From the NCBI RefSeq assembly GCF_001636315.1, contig NZ_KV440949.1, positions 4,606,084-4,670,083 of the forward strand: DNA of 64,000 nt, read 5' to 3'. Origin of the DNA: Neobacillus mesonae. Lineage in GTDB: Bacteria > Bacillota > Bacilli > Bacillales > Cytobacillaceae. The notes under the pieces are model-generated. The model ran no database searches. It worked only from the letters and a program-made list of their open reading frames with translations, and had not been told where the DNA came from. Both the position numbers and the translations under genes were made by a program. This document shows, one piece after another, positions 17,184-26,178 of this stretch (position 1 is its first letter; every line of letters begins with the position of its first letter).

Positions 17184-18623
17184 ATGGGCGTACAAACAGG
17201 ATTAAAAAAGAAGCTGTTTATTGATGGAGAATGGATAGAGGCACAAAATTATACTTCGTTAATTTCTCCTTATTCTGAAGAAATCATTGGGGAAATTCCC
17301 ACTGCAACTGAGGAGGAAGTAGAAAAAGCTATTGAAGCTGCATACCGGGCAAGAGAAGTGATGGCGAAAATGCCGGCTCATAAGCGGTCAGCAATCCTCG
17401 AAAAATTAGTCAGTTTATTAGAAGCACGGGCAGATGAAGCGGCGGAAATTATTGCCCTTGAAGCAGCAAAGCCTATTACAATAGCTAAGGGAGAGGTTGC
17501 ACGAACGATTCAAACCTATAAATTTGCAGCAGAGGAGGCTAAGCGTATTCACGGAGAAACAATTCAGCTTGATGCTGCGCCAGGCGGGGAAAACAGAGTC
17601 GCTTATACGGTTCGCGAACCGCTAGGAGTAATTGGTGCGATTACACCGTTTAATTTTCCAATGAACTTGGTAGCACATAAAGTTGGTCCTGCGATTGCTG
17701 CTGGAAATACGATTGTTTTAAAACCTGCTTCCCAAACACCACTATCCTCATACTTTTTAGCTGATCTGCTACATGAAGCTGGTCTTCCATCCGGAGCCCT
17801 TAATGTTGTTACAGGAAGCGGCCGGGTCGCAGGTGAAAAATTAGTTACAGATCCGAGGGTTCAAGCTATTACTTTTACGGGAAGTCCTGCTGTCGGGATT
17901 GGAATTCGCAATAAAGCAGGATTAAAAAGGGTGACGCTGGAGCTTGGATCTAACGCTGCCTTAATTGTAGATAAGGGTGTAGATGTAGATAAGATTATTC
18001 CACGATGTGTAACAGGGGCATTTTCTTTCCAGGGACAGGTTTGTATTTCACTTCAACGCGTATACATTCACGAAAGCTTATTTGATACGTTTGTCGAAAA
18101 ATTTGTTGAGGCATCCGCTAAACTTCAAATTGGTGATCCGTTAAATCCAAAAACCAATGTTTCTGCCCTTATTTCCAAGGGAGATGTCCAGCGTACATTA
18201 GATTGGATTGAGGAAGCAAAACAACATGGCGCGGAGGTTGCTGCAGGTGGAAGAGCAGAGGGTAATGTGCTGCTGCCAACAATCTTATTGAACGCTGACA
18301 AAGCACTAAAAGTATCCTGCCAGGAAGTATTTGCTCCAATCGTTATCATCAATAAGGTTCAGTCTGTAGAAGAAGCGTTTGAACTAGTAAATGATTCCCG
18401 CTACGGTCTTCAGGCCGGAATTTATACCGAGAACATCAATACAGCACTCCTTGCAGCCGAAAAATTACATGTTGGTGGTGTAATGATTAATGACATTCCG
18501 ACGTTCCGCGTTGATAACATGCCATATGGGGGCGTTAAAGAGAGCGGTGTTGGACGGGAAGGAATAAAATATGCAGTTGAAGAAATGACAGAAATGAAAT
18601 TAGTTGTATTCAATCGTAATTAA
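17184..18623 (+). CDS. Aldehyde dehydrogenase, probable succinic-semialdehyde type
   Basis: A 479-residue NAD(P)-dependent aldehyde dehydrogenase with TPFNFPMNLVAHK, FTGSPAVG, the general-base Glu in TLELGSNAA, and catalytic Cys287 in QGQVCISLQR. These features resemble the lactaldehyde/glyceraldehyde-phosphate/semialdehyde branch rather than HpaE. Because the pathway releases succinic semialdehyde, oxidation to succinate is the likely role (inference). It is transcribed from an operator-controlled promoter and closed by a terminator, so it is a single-gene unit between merR and hpaG. Confidence 0.85.
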   Translation: MGVQTGLKKKLFIDGEWIEAQNYTSLISPYSEEIIGEIPTATEEEVEKAIEAAYRAREVMAKMPAHKRSAILEKLVSLLEARADEAAEIIALEAAKPITIAKGEVARTIQTYKFAAEEAKRIHGETIQLDAAPGGENRVAYTVREPLGVIGAITPFNFPMNLVAHKVGPAIAAGNTIVLKPASQTPLSSYFLADLLHEAGLPSGALNVVTGSGRVAGEKLVTDPRVQAITFTGSPAVGIGIRNKAGLKRVTLELGSNAALIVDKGVDVDKIIPRCVTGAFSFQGQVCISLQRVYIHESLFDTFVEKFVEASAKLQIGDPLNPKTNVSALISKGDVQRTLDWIEEAKQHGAEVAAGGRAEGNVLLPTILLNADKALKVSCQEVFAPIVIINKVQSVEEAFELVNDSRYGLQAGIYTENINTALLAAEKLHVGGVMINDIPTFRVDNMPYGGVKESGVGREGIKYAVEEMTEMKLVVFNRN

Positions 18624-18640
18624 TTTACTGGCAGGGAATT

Positions 18641-18675
18641 GATCCCGCAATGGCACGCTGCGGGATCGTTTTTTT
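18641..18675 (+). terminator. Terminator after the 17.2-kb dehydrogenase
   Basis: A perfect 9-bp stem, GATCCCGCA and TGCGGGATC, with a 9-nt loop and a following T run. Confidence 0.88.
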
Positions 18676-18743
18676 TACTGCTATGATCATGAGTGTGCGG
18701 GTTTTTCATTTTGAACCACAGTAAATAGGAAGGTGTGAAATGA

Positions 18744-19538
18744 ATGAGTAAGGCAAAGATCAAGCTTCAGGGATTGCTTCAAGAAGAAGAAGTAATCGTC
18801 GAGGATGTACATGGGGCGGTAAGTCTAAGAGGAAAAAGTTGTAAGATTGATAATCTTCGTTTAGATGCTCCTGTATCAGGAACAGTTTATGGGACTCTAT
18901 TAAATTATGAAGGCGCATTGGAAAAGCTAGGGGATGCAGTAAACGAGCCTCCATATAAAGAAGCTCCAAAGGCACCGGTTTTATATATTAAGCCAGTGAA
19001 TACGTTAAATGGTTATGGTATGCCCATTCCAATCCCATCGGGTGTTCCGGAATTGGAGATGGGGGCCGCACTAGGAGTAGTTATCGGCTGCACAGCTACC
19101 AATGTTAGGGTAGAAGAAGCACTTGAATATGTTGAGGGATATACTGTCGTTAATGATGTGAGCATCCCGCATGAAAGTGTATACCGCCCCGCCATCAGCC
19201 AAAAAGTCAGGGATGGATTTTGCCCGGTTGGACCATGGGTGATCGACCGTGACGCTGTAGGCAATCCAAACTCGTTGGGAGTACGGGTCTATATTAATGG
19301 AGAATTACGCCAGGAAAATACGACTGCCAACTTAATCCGTTCCGTTGAGCAGCTAATTGCGGAAATTACAGAGTTTATGACATTGCAAAAAGGCGATACC
19401 TTGCTTGTGGGGGTGCCAGAGAATGCTCCATTAGCCTGTGCAGGGGACAAGGTCCGCGTTGAAATTGATCGTGTCGGTAAATTGGAAAATACAATCGTTC
19501 ATGAAGAGGAACTGGCAGCGGGGGGTACGAGAATATGA
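18744..19538 (+). CDS. hpaG1: HpaG, N-terminal-type subunit (fumarylacetoacetate hydrolase family)
   Basis: A 264-residue FAH-fold protein corresponding to the N-terminal half of the E. coli HpaG fusion: LLNYEGAL, APVLYIKPVNTLNGYG, NDVSIPHES, YRPAISQKVRDGFCPVGPWV. With the C-terminal-type subunit it carries out decarboxylation of 5-carboxymethyl-2-oxo-hex-3-ene-1,7-dioate and isomerisation of the product. The gene overlaps hpaG2 by four bases (ATGA). GGAAGGTGTGA is the ribosome site. The split arrangement is common in Gram-positives. Confidence 0.9.
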   Translation: MSKAKIKLQGLLQEEEVIVEDVHGAVSLRGKSCKIDNLRLDAPVSGTVYGTLLNYEGALEKLGDAVNEPPYKEAPKAPVLYIKPVNTLNGYGMPIPIPSGVPELEMGAALGVVIGCTATNVRVEEALEYVEGYTVVNDVSIPHESVYRPAISQKVRDGFCPVGPWVIDRDAVGNPNSLGVRVYINGELRQENTTANLIRSVEQLIAEITEFMTLQKGDTLLVGVPENAPLACAGDKVRVEIDRVGKLENTIVHEEELAAGGTRI

Positions 19539-20293
19539 AACGAGCTCGAGTAGCATATTCAGGAGCAATATATGAGGCTATTGAAGCAGAAGGCCGTCTT
19601 AAACTGAATGATGGCCGCATTGTTGAAGAACATGAGGTAGTGTGGCTGCCTCCTGTTACACCGCGCACTGTGTTCGCACTTGGATTAAATTATGCGGATC
19701 ATGCTAAAGAATTGGCATTTAATGCGCCGACTGAACCGCTTGTTTTCCTCAAAGGGCCGAACACGTTTGTAGGTCACCGGGCACAGACACGCCGGCCGGC
19801 AGATGTGACATACATGCATTATGAATGTGAACTAGCTGTTGTGATTGGACGTCAAGCCCGAAACGTAAAGCAAGAAAATGCTTATGAATATGTTGCCGGA
19901 TATACAGTGGCAAACGACTATGCCATTCGCGATTATTTGGAAAACTATTACCGTCCTAACCTGCGTGTGAAAAACCGTGATACCTGTACACCAATTGGCC
20001 CTTGGCTTGTGGATGCTAAGGACGTGCCGGATCCTATGAATCTGACATTAAGAACATTTGTTAATGGGAAACTAACTCAAGAAGGTTCAACAAAGGACAT
20101 GATTTTTGATATACCGTTTCTAATTGAATATTTAAGCAGTTTTATGACGTTAAATAAGGGAAATATTATTTTAACGGGAACTCCAGAGGGCGCTGTTGAT
20201 ACTGCTGTGGGTGACGAGGTAGTGACGGAAATCGAGGGAATCGGCCGTTTGGTGAATACAATTGCCGGAGATGAGACCTTTTTAAAAGCTTAA
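19535..20293 (+). CDS. hpaG2: HpaG, C-terminal-type subunit (decarboxylase/isomerase)
   Basis: A 252-residue FAH-family enzyme matching the C-terminal half of HpaG: FALGLNYADHAKEL, EPLVFLKGPNTF, YMHYECELAVVIGRQARNV, VANDYAIRDYLENYYRPNLRVKNRDT and LTGTPEGAV. Glu residues of the HYExE-like block and the following Asp are the usual divalent-metal ligands. It overlaps hpaG1 and is followed by hpaF with 17 bases to the true hpaF start, forming a three-gene operon. Confidence 0.92.
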   Translation: MKRARVAYSGAIYEAIEAEGRLKLNDGRIVEEHEVVWLPPVTPRTVFALGLNYADHAKELAFNAPTEPLVFLKGPNTFVGHRAQTRRPADVTYMHYECELAVVIGRQARNVKQENAYEYVAGYTVANDYAIRDYLENYYRPNLRVKNRDTCTPIGPWLVDAKDVPDPMNLTLRTFVNGKLTQEGSTKDMIFDIPFLIEYLSSFMTLNKGNIILTGTPEGAVDTAVGDEVVTEIEGIGRLVNTIAGDETFLKA

Positions 20294-20310
20294 TGAAAGG
20301 AGGGGCAGCC

Positions 20311-20697
20311 TTGCCTCACATCATTGTTGAATACACTGACAACATAAAAAATAAAGCAAGAATTCCGGAACTTCTCGAAAAAATAAATGGAGTGTTAATT
20401 TCAAAAAGTCCGCTGTTTCCAACAGGAGGTATCCGTTCACGTGCGATCGAGCTCCATGATTATCGTGTTGCCGATGGGAAAGAGGATGATGCATTTGTTC
20501 ACATCACACTTAAAATCGGTGCAGGACGTTCGGTGGAGGACAAAAAAGCCGTTTGTGATGCATTGTTTGAGATGACGAAAGACCATTTTGCTGAGCTTTT
20601 CTCAAAACGTTACCTTGCTTTATCAATGGAATTATTCGAATTTAATGAAGCTGGAACATATAAGCATAATAATATTCATCAGCGATATAAAAAATAA
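20311..20697 (+). CDS. hpaF: 5-carboxymethyl-2-hydroxymuconate delta-isomerase
   Basis: A 128-residue tautomerase-superfamily isomerase. The start is taken as the TTG at 20311, well spaced from AAAGGAGGGG, because this gives Met-Pro-His-Ile-Ile-Val-Glu-Tyr; removal of Met exposes Pro1, the catalytic base of this family. The ATG at 20293 would bury that proline. Other family features are ALELHDYRVADG-like sequence and GAGRSVEDKKAVCDALFE. It is the last gene of hpaG1-hpaG2-hpaF. Confidence 0.92.
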   Translation: MPHIIVEYTDNIKNKARIPELLEKINGVLISKSPLFPTGGIRSRAIELHDYRVADGKEDDAFVHITLKIGAGRSVEDKKAVCDALFEMTKDHFAELFSKRYLALSMELFEFNEAGTYKHNNIHQRYKK

Positions 20698-20707
20698 TTG
20701 TGGTATT

Positions 20708-20752
20708 AAAAACCGGTAAAGGGGACTATTTACAGCCCCCCTACCGGTTTTT
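20708..20752 (+). terminator. Terminator after hpaF
   Basis: A perfect 11-bp stem, AAAAACCGGTA (20708-20718) and TACCGGTTTTT (20742-20752), with an inner GGGG/CCCC stem. Confidence 0.85.
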
Positions 20753-20801
20753 ATTTTGTGAATATTTCGATAATATAATATACGATTTCTTTAAAAAAAT
20801 C

Positions 20802-20830
20802 TTGTAATCATATATGATTTAGTATATGAT
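20802..20830 (+). promoter_or_regulatory. Autoregulatory, apparently leaderless promoter of gntR
   Basis: TTGTAA (20802-20807), 17-nt spacer, TATGAT (20825-20830). The spacer holds the ATCATATATGAT operator. Transcription starting about 7 nt after the -10 box would begin at or next to the ATG at 20837, and no ribosome site is present, so the mRNA is predicted to be leaderless. Confidence 0.72.
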
Positions 20831-20836
20831 TCTTAT

Positions 20837-21520
20837 ATGAGACAAAATAACCAAAACCAATCAATCAGTAAAACTCAATATGCTTACGAATATCTTCGTA
20901 CACAAATTTTAGATGGAGTCTATGGACCGGGACAGCGCATTATCATTGATCAGGTGGCTAAAGAATTGGGAGCAAGTACCATACCCGTTAGGGAGGCTAT
21001 TCGCCAGCTAGAAGTAGATGGTTTAATTCAGTATAAGCCTTATAGTGGTGCAATAGTAAGTGTTATCAATGAGAATGAGTATATAGAAACCCTATCTGTA
21101 GTTGCCATTCTGGATGGTTATGCAACAGCTTTAAGTTCTCGTAATATGACAGAATCTCAAATTGAGAAACTTAAAGAGTTGAATAAGCAAATGGAAGATG
21201 CCCTTTACGAGTTTGAGTTTGAACAGTTTGGGGTATTGAACCGTCAATTCCACTCCATCATTTATCAAGAGTGCGGGAACTCTTTCTTACAAGAGGAAAT
21301 TCGCCAAGCACAGCTGCGATTAGATCGTGTCCGCAGCTCTATATTTACCTTAGTACCACAAAGGTCCCGGCAATCAATTGAGGAGCATGCAAAGATAATA
21401 CACTTGATCCAGGAAAAAGCTCCTATTGATGAGATTGAAAAGGCAGTCCGTCAACATCGATTAAATACCATTGAAGCCTTCAAAAACAGAATGAAACCGG
21501 GTAAAGACAAAAAAGAATAA
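20837..21520 (+). CDS. GntR/FadR-type (FCD) transcriptional regulator, candidate repressor of the hpa regulon
   Basis: A 227-residue GntR protein. The winged HTH (residues about 15-75) contains LGASTIPVREAIRQLEVDGLI; the C-terminal all-helical FCD domain has His residues in RQFHSIIYQ, EEHAKIIHL and RQHRLNT consistent with metal-assisted effector binding. Its own promoter carries the operator element repeated at six places across 6-30 kb, the reason for proposing it as the shared repressor (inference). A pathway intermediate would be the expected inducer. The gene follows the hpaF terminator. Confidence 0.9.
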   Translation: MRQNNQNQSISKTQYAYEYLRTQILDGVYGPGQRIIIDQVAKELGASTIPVREAIRQLEVDGLIQYKPYSGAIVSVINENEYIETLSVVAILDGYATALSSRNMTESQIEKLKELNKQMEDALYEFEFEQFGVLNRQFHSIIYQECGNSFLQEEIRQAQLRLDRVRSSIFTLVPQRSRQSIEEHAKIIHLIQEKAPIDEIEKAVRQHRLNTIEAFKNRMKPGKDKKE

Positions 21521-21737
21521 TATAAAAAAAGAAAGGAGATTTTTTTTACAAAAATATTTCGGAAAATAATCTATATTCAAAACAGATAATTAATTATGTA
21601 ATGAGCTTTTGAAGTTTTTTGTTAATAACTGGTTGTGATCTTGTGCATTGGAATGATTCTTTATTATTAGAAATTTATAGTCTATATATTGTTTAGAATC
21701 TATTGAAATTATCCAATTTTTAAAAGGAGTGGAAGAA

Positions 21738-22925
21738 ATGAGTGTCAATACGAATACCGAAATCACCCTCCAACAATTAAATGAAGATCCATACCCAATT
21801 TACGCTAGGTTAAGAAAAGAAGCACCCGTTTGTTTTATTAGCAGTTTAGACCGCTGGTTAGTGACTGGTTGGGATGACTGCAAATATATTGAGGAAAACC
21901 ATCATATTTTTTCTGCAAATGAAAACCCTTCCATGATGACCAAAACAATGGGTTTAACGATGCTTCGTCAAGATGGTGCAAGCCATCGAAGGCTGCGAAT
22001 GGCTGTTGAACAGCCGTTACGCCCAAAAGCTGTAAGAAATAAATGGACCAATATTTTTGAGGGAGATTCAGCAGAATTAATTGACCGTTTTATCGAAGAT
22101 GGTGAAGCCGATTTGGTAAAGCAATTTGCGGGGCCCTTTGCTGGCAGGACATTGAAGAGAATGATTGGGCTTGAAAATGTTTCCGATCAAGAAATTCAGG
22201 ATTGGTCTATTGCCTTTATGGATGGTATGGGTAATTACAACGATGATCCTGTGATCTGGAATCGGACAGAAGAGGTCAATCAAAGAATAAATAATGCCAT
22301 AGACGAAGTACTTCCTTTTATAAAGAAGCAGCCGAATGATACGATTCTTTCGAGTATGATCCACACCTACACAGACTTAAAGGAGCAGCTGACGATTGAA
22401 GAAATCCGTGCAAATGTCAAGCTTATTATATCAGGAGGGCTAAATGAGCCACGAGATGGAATATCCTCAGCTGTATGGGCTTTATTGACATATCCAGATC
22501 AATGGAAGCAGGTAAGTGATAATCCCCAATTATATGCCAGTCTTTCAGAAGAAGCAATTCGCTACATAGCACCTGTAGGAATGTACCCGAGACAAGTAGC
22601 AGTTGATACTATATTAAATGGAGTGGAGTTGAAAAAAGGAGATAAAGTTATGGTTTGCTTATCATCTGCAAACCGAGATGAGAGGTTTTGGACCGATCCT
22701 GATCATTTTGATCTCACACGTGAAAAAGTGAAAGGTCACATGGCCTTTTCAATGGGTTCTCATTACTGTGTGGGGGCATGGATGGCCAGGTTACAGCTTG
22801 CTATTGCGGTACCAATGATTATGGAGCGTCTTCCCAATTTAAGATTTCATCCAAATAAGGAATCAAAATTTTGGGGGTTTGGCTTTAGAGGTCTATTAAA
22901 TTTGCATGTACAGTGGGATGTCTAA
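21738..22925 (+). CDS. Cytochrome P450
   Basis: A 395-residue soluble bacterial P450. The haem-ligand loop is FSMGSHYCVGAW with Cys344; the ExxR motif is present as EEAIRY. The I-helix reads ISGGLNEPRDGI, so the usual acid-Thr pair (as in GGxDT) is replaced by Asn-Glu-Pro. The ATG at 21738 follows AAGGAG; the in-frame GTG at 21729 overlaps it. It heads a long operon with an ABC importer and a Rieske oxygenase, so an aromatic or related plant compound is a likely substrate, possibly O-demethylation or ring hydroxylation (inference). No dedicated reductase is nearby. Confidence 0.93.
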   Translation: MSVNTNTEITLQQLNEDPYPIYARLRKEAPVCFISSLDRWLVTGWDDCKYIEENHHIFSANENPSMMTKTMGLTMLRQDGASHRRLRMAVEQPLRPKAVRNKWTNIFEGDSAELIDRFIEDGEADLVKQFAGPFAGRTLKRMIGLENVSDQEIQDWSIAFMDGMGNYNDDPVIWNRTEEVNQRINNAIDEVLPFIKKQPNDTILSSMIHTYTDLKEQLTIEEIRANVKLIISGGLNEPRDGISSAVWALLTYPDQWKQVSDNPQLYASLSEEAIRYIAPVGMYPRQVAVDTILNGVELKKGDKVMVCLSSANRDERFWTDPDHFDLTREKVKGHMAFSMGSHYCVGAWMARLQLAIAVPMIMERLPNLRFHPNKESKFWGFGFRGLLNLHVQWDV

Positions 22926-22955
22926 TCCATTTTAAAACTATTTAGGGGTGTTTAT

Positions 22956-24143
22956 ATGAAGAAAAGATCAATCATGACATTATTATTACTTATTAGCATG
23001 TTAGTATTAGGCGCTTGTAATTCCAGCACTGAAACAGCATCCAGCAAAAAGGATTCCGATACAATTAAAATTGCAGGAATCTTCTCTTCTTCCGGTGGTG
23101 CTGCACCTCTAGGTGAACCAGGATTAGAAACATTAAAAATGATCGTCAAAAAACAAAATGAAGCTGGCGGAATCAACGGAAAAAAGATTGAGTTAATTAC
23201 CTATGATGATAAGTCAGATCAAAATGAAGCAGTATTAGCGATGAAGAAAGCGATTACGCAGGATAAGGTATCTGTCGTTATCGGTGGAACCATCAGTGGT
23301 AACGCTTTGGCAATGCTTACATTAGCGGAGCAAAATAAAATACCTTTCATTGCAACATCATCAAGTTATCAAATCTATCAAAAAGAAGATGGTTCTTCCC
23401 GTGAATGGATATTTAAAATACCTCACAATGATAGTCATGCGGTCGAAAGAATTTTGCAATACTTACAAGAAAAAGGCCTATCCAAAGTGGCGTGGCTGAA
23501 TGTATCCAATTCCTTTGGAACCAGCGCACATACAGAATTTAAAAAGTTAGCTTCCAAATATGGCGTAGAACCATTAATTGAAGATGAATTCGAGGTAACT
23601 GTCAAAGATGCAAAACCGATGTTGACTCGTGTTCAAAAGGTAAATCCACAAGCCATTATCGTTTGGGGAACAGTTCAAGAATCTTCGGTTGTCATGAAAA
23701 ATATTCGCGAATTAGGAATTAAATTGCCGGTATTAGGAAGTCATGGCATTGGCTCTGATCAATTAATTAGTTTAGGTGGAGATGCCGTAAATGATGTTGT
23801 GTTTCCTATCGGTAAATTGATTGTTGCCGATCAATTAGATGATGCCGATCCACAAAAGAAAATTCTGTTGGATTACAAAGAAATGTATGAAAAGGAATAC
23901 AACAAAGGAGTCAGCTCATTTGGAGCACATTCATGGGATGCATTCTATATGCTTGTAAAAGCTATTGAAAAAGTAGGAAATGATCCGGCAAAGATTAGGG
24001 ATTATCTTGAAAATGATCTTGGGGATTTTGTAGGTTTAAACGGAATCTTTAATATAACTAAGGAAAACCATAATGGCCTAAAAACAGACAGTCTTGTAAT
24101 GGTAAGAATTAAAGATGGAAAATGGACAATTGAAGAAAAATAA
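22956..24143 (+). CDS. ABC transporter substrate-binding lipoprotein (branched-chain amino acid/aromatic type)
   Basis: A 395-residue LivK-like periplasmic-binding-protein type I. Residues 1-20 are a lipoprotein signal with lipobox LVLGAC (lipidated Cys21), followed by a Ser-rich linker. Mature sequence begins IKIAGIFSSSGGAAPLGEPG. LivK-type receptors in catabolic clusters often bind aromatic acids rather than leucine; genomic context favours that here. AGGGGTG precedes the ATG. It lies 30 bp after the P450 gene. Confidence 0.92.
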   Translation: MKKRSIMTLLLLISMLVLGACNSSTETASSKKDSDTIKIAGIFSSSGGAAPLGEPGLETLKMIVKKQNEAGGINGKKIELITYDDKSDQNEAVLAMKKAITQDKVSVVIGGTISGNALAMLTLAEQNKIPFIATSSSYQIYQKEDGSSREWIFKIPHNDSHAVERILQYLQEKGLSKVAWLNVSNSFGTSAHTEFKKLASKYGVEPLIEDEFEVTVKDAKPMLTRVQKVNPQAIIVWGTVQESSVVMKNIRELGIKLPVLGSHGIGSDQLISLGGDAVNDVVFPIGKLIVADQLDDADPQKKILLDYKEMYEKEYNKGVSSFGAHSWDAFYMLVKAIEKVGNDPAKIRDYLENDLGDFVGLNGIFNITKENHNGLKTDSLVMVRIKDGKWTIEEK

Positions 24144-24223
24144 ATTTCAAGATTTTAAGATTGGTTTTTAAAAAGTAAAGATGACAAAATTCACCAGAAT
24201 GTAAATCAAATCGGAGGGATACT

Positions 24224-25105
24224 ATGGATTTTTCCAGCCAGTTTATTCAACTGCTATTTTCCGGATTAACGATTGGATCGATATATGCATTAATAGCCAT
24301 TGGCTTTGTCATCATCTACAATGTTACGGGCGTTTTAAATTTAGCCCAAGGTGAATTTGCCATGTTTGGTGCATTAATCAGTATATCTTTTGTTAAGATG
24401 GGGCTGCCTCTTTGGGCAGCCATTATTTTAAGTATTTTAATAGTTTGTGTTATCGGGGGGGTGTTTGAAAGGACGGCCATCTATCCTGCGCGTAATTCAT
24501 CGGTCCCAACCCTAATTATTATTACGATAGGTGTATCCATTGCTTTTAAAGGAATTGCGATCCTCATTTGGGGAACACAGCCGCAATCCCTGCCGCCATT
24601 TACAGATAATACTCCGATCAAATTTTTAAATGCTGTCCTATTGCCGCAAAATATTTGGGCGATCGGATTATCACTCGTTAGTTTAGTTGTTATGTTTTAT
24701 TTATTTAATAAAACATTTATTGGGAAAGCATTAACTGCCTGCGTAGTGAACCAATTTGCTGCAAGATTAATGGGAATTAAACCTGAAAAAATGTCTCTGC
24801 TTGCCGTATCAACAAGTGCAGGCCTTGGAGCACTCGCCGGGATCGTTATGGCTCCAATTTCTGGTGCCACCTATGATATGGGAATGATGATTGGTCTGAA
24901 AGCTTTCGTTGCTGCAGTAGTCGGCGGTTTAACGAATGTTCCCGCAGCTATCCTAGGGGCATTCCTAATCGGTATTTTGGAGTCATTTGCTGAAGGTTTT
25001 TGGTCTGCAGGTTTGAAAGATGTTGTCAGCTTCTCGCTATTATTGCTTATTTTATTCCTTAAGCCAGAAGGATTATTTGCAAAAGCTTCCGGAAAACGGG
25101 TATAA
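24224..25105 (+). CDS. ABC transporter permease, LivH type
   Basis: A 293-residue inner-membrane permease with about eight hydrophobic helices. It begins QLLFSGLTIGSIYALIAIGFVIIYNVTGVLNLAQGEF, the signature of the LivH family, and ends with FLKPEGLFAK. CGGAGGG is the ribosome site. It pairs with the LivM-type permease 14 bp downstream to form the channel of the importer. Confidence 0.93.
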   Translation: MDFSSQFIQLLFSGLTIGSIYALIAIGFVIIYNVTGVLNLAQGEFAMFGALISISFVKMGLPLWAAIILSILIVCVIGGVFERTAIYPARNSSVPTLIIITIGVSIAFKGIAILIWGTQPQSLPPFTDNTPIKFLNAVLLPQNIWAIGLSLVSLVVMFYLFNKTFIGKALTACVVNQFAARLMGIKPEKMSLLAVSTSAGLGALAGIVMAPISGATYDMGMMIGLKAFVAAVVGGLTNVPAAILGAFLIGILESFAEGFWSAGLKDVVSFSLLLLILFLKPEGLFAKASGKRV

Positions 25106-25119
25106 GGGAGGAAGTTTGA

Positions 25120-26178
25120 ATGAATAAGAAGGATCTAAAAAAAATATATAAAAGCAGCACCATGGCATTAATCATTCTCCCTATTCTGGTTGGTTTACTG
25201 CCTGTTGTTGTCCAGTCTAACTATATCTTTACTGTATTAATTATGATTGGAATTTATGCGATTGTTTGTAACGGCTTAACGATGTTAATTGGCTATGCAG
25301 GACAAATTTCATTAGGTCATGCAGCATTTTATGGCATAGGTGCCTATTCTTCAGCAATTATATCAGGGACATACGGTATATCGCCCTGGATTGGTATGAT
25401 TGTAGGAATGATCATTGCCGCGATAGTTGCTGTCATTGTAGGGATTCCAACATTTAAATTAAAGGGGCATTATTTAGCATTAGCTACATTGGGATTCGGC
25501 ATCATTGTTTTTACTTTGTTTAAAGAGTTTCGTGATTTAACCGGGGGATCAAACGGATTTTTTGGTATCCCATCCCTAAGTTTATTTGGATTTGAGTTCA
25601 ATAGTGATGCACGATATTTCTATTTAGTTTGGTTTTTTGTAATTGTTGGTATTATTTTCTCCCGTAACATCATTCATTCTAGGATTGGCCGTGCCCTTAG
25701 ATCGATTGAAGGAAGTGAAATTGCTTCGGATGCTGTTGGGGTAAATATCATGAATTATAAGCTGCAAGTGTTTGTGTTTAGTGCGATGTTTGCTTCTTTA
25801 GCAGGTTCCCTTTTAGCTCATTATGTCTCATTCATTAATCCTGATTTATTTGGGGTGATGACCTCTATTTATTTCTTGATTATGGTTATTATCGGCGGTT
25901 CCCAAAATATCTGGGGATCGATGATAGGAGCTGCCGCTTATGTAGCACTCGGGGAATTGCTGAAACATTACATCCCTATTATCCTTCCAAATGCAGGAGG
26001 AGAATTTGAAATTGTCTTCTTTGGGCTTTTATTAGTTGTAACGCTTATATACATGCCTAATGGACTATCTCCACAAATTGAGAAGGTGTTTAATAAGTTT
26101 AATAGTAAAAAGAAGGGCATCCAAGCTCCTTTGCAGGTAAGTAAAAAGCATATTGCCTCTGGAGGGGAGAACCAATGA
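25120..26178 (+). CDS. ABC transporter permease, LivM type
   Basis: A 352-residue permease with the LivM core motif GYAGQISLGHAAFYGIGAY and about nine transmembrane helices; the loop GGSNGFFGIPSL is also typical. A basic C-terminal tail of about 25 residues follows the last helix. The stop overlaps the start of the livG-type gene by four bases (ATGA), indicating coupled translation. Confidence 0.93.
   Translation: MNKKDLKKIYKSSTMALIILPILVGLLPVVVQSNYIFTVLIMIGIYAIVCNGLTMLIGYAGQISLGHAAFYGIGAYSSAIISGTYGISPWIGMIVGMIIAAIVAVIVGIPTFKLKGHYLALATLGFGIIVFTLFKEFRDLTGGSNGFFGIPSLSLFGFEFNSDARYFYLVWFFVIVGIIFSRNIIHSRIGRALRSIEGSEIASDAVGVNIMNYKLQVFVFSAMFASLAGSLLAHYVSFINPDLFGVMTSIYFLIMVIIGGSQNIWGSMIGAAAYVALGELLKHYIPIILPNAGGEFEIVFFGLLLVVTLIYMPNGLSPQIEKVFNKFNSKKKGIQAPLQVSKKHIASGGENQ

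Noticed and set aside
21521-21737. Promoter for the P450 operon in the gap after gntR
   Set aside because: Only weak candidates (for example a poor -35 before TATATA near 21680) were seen; not strong enough to annotate.
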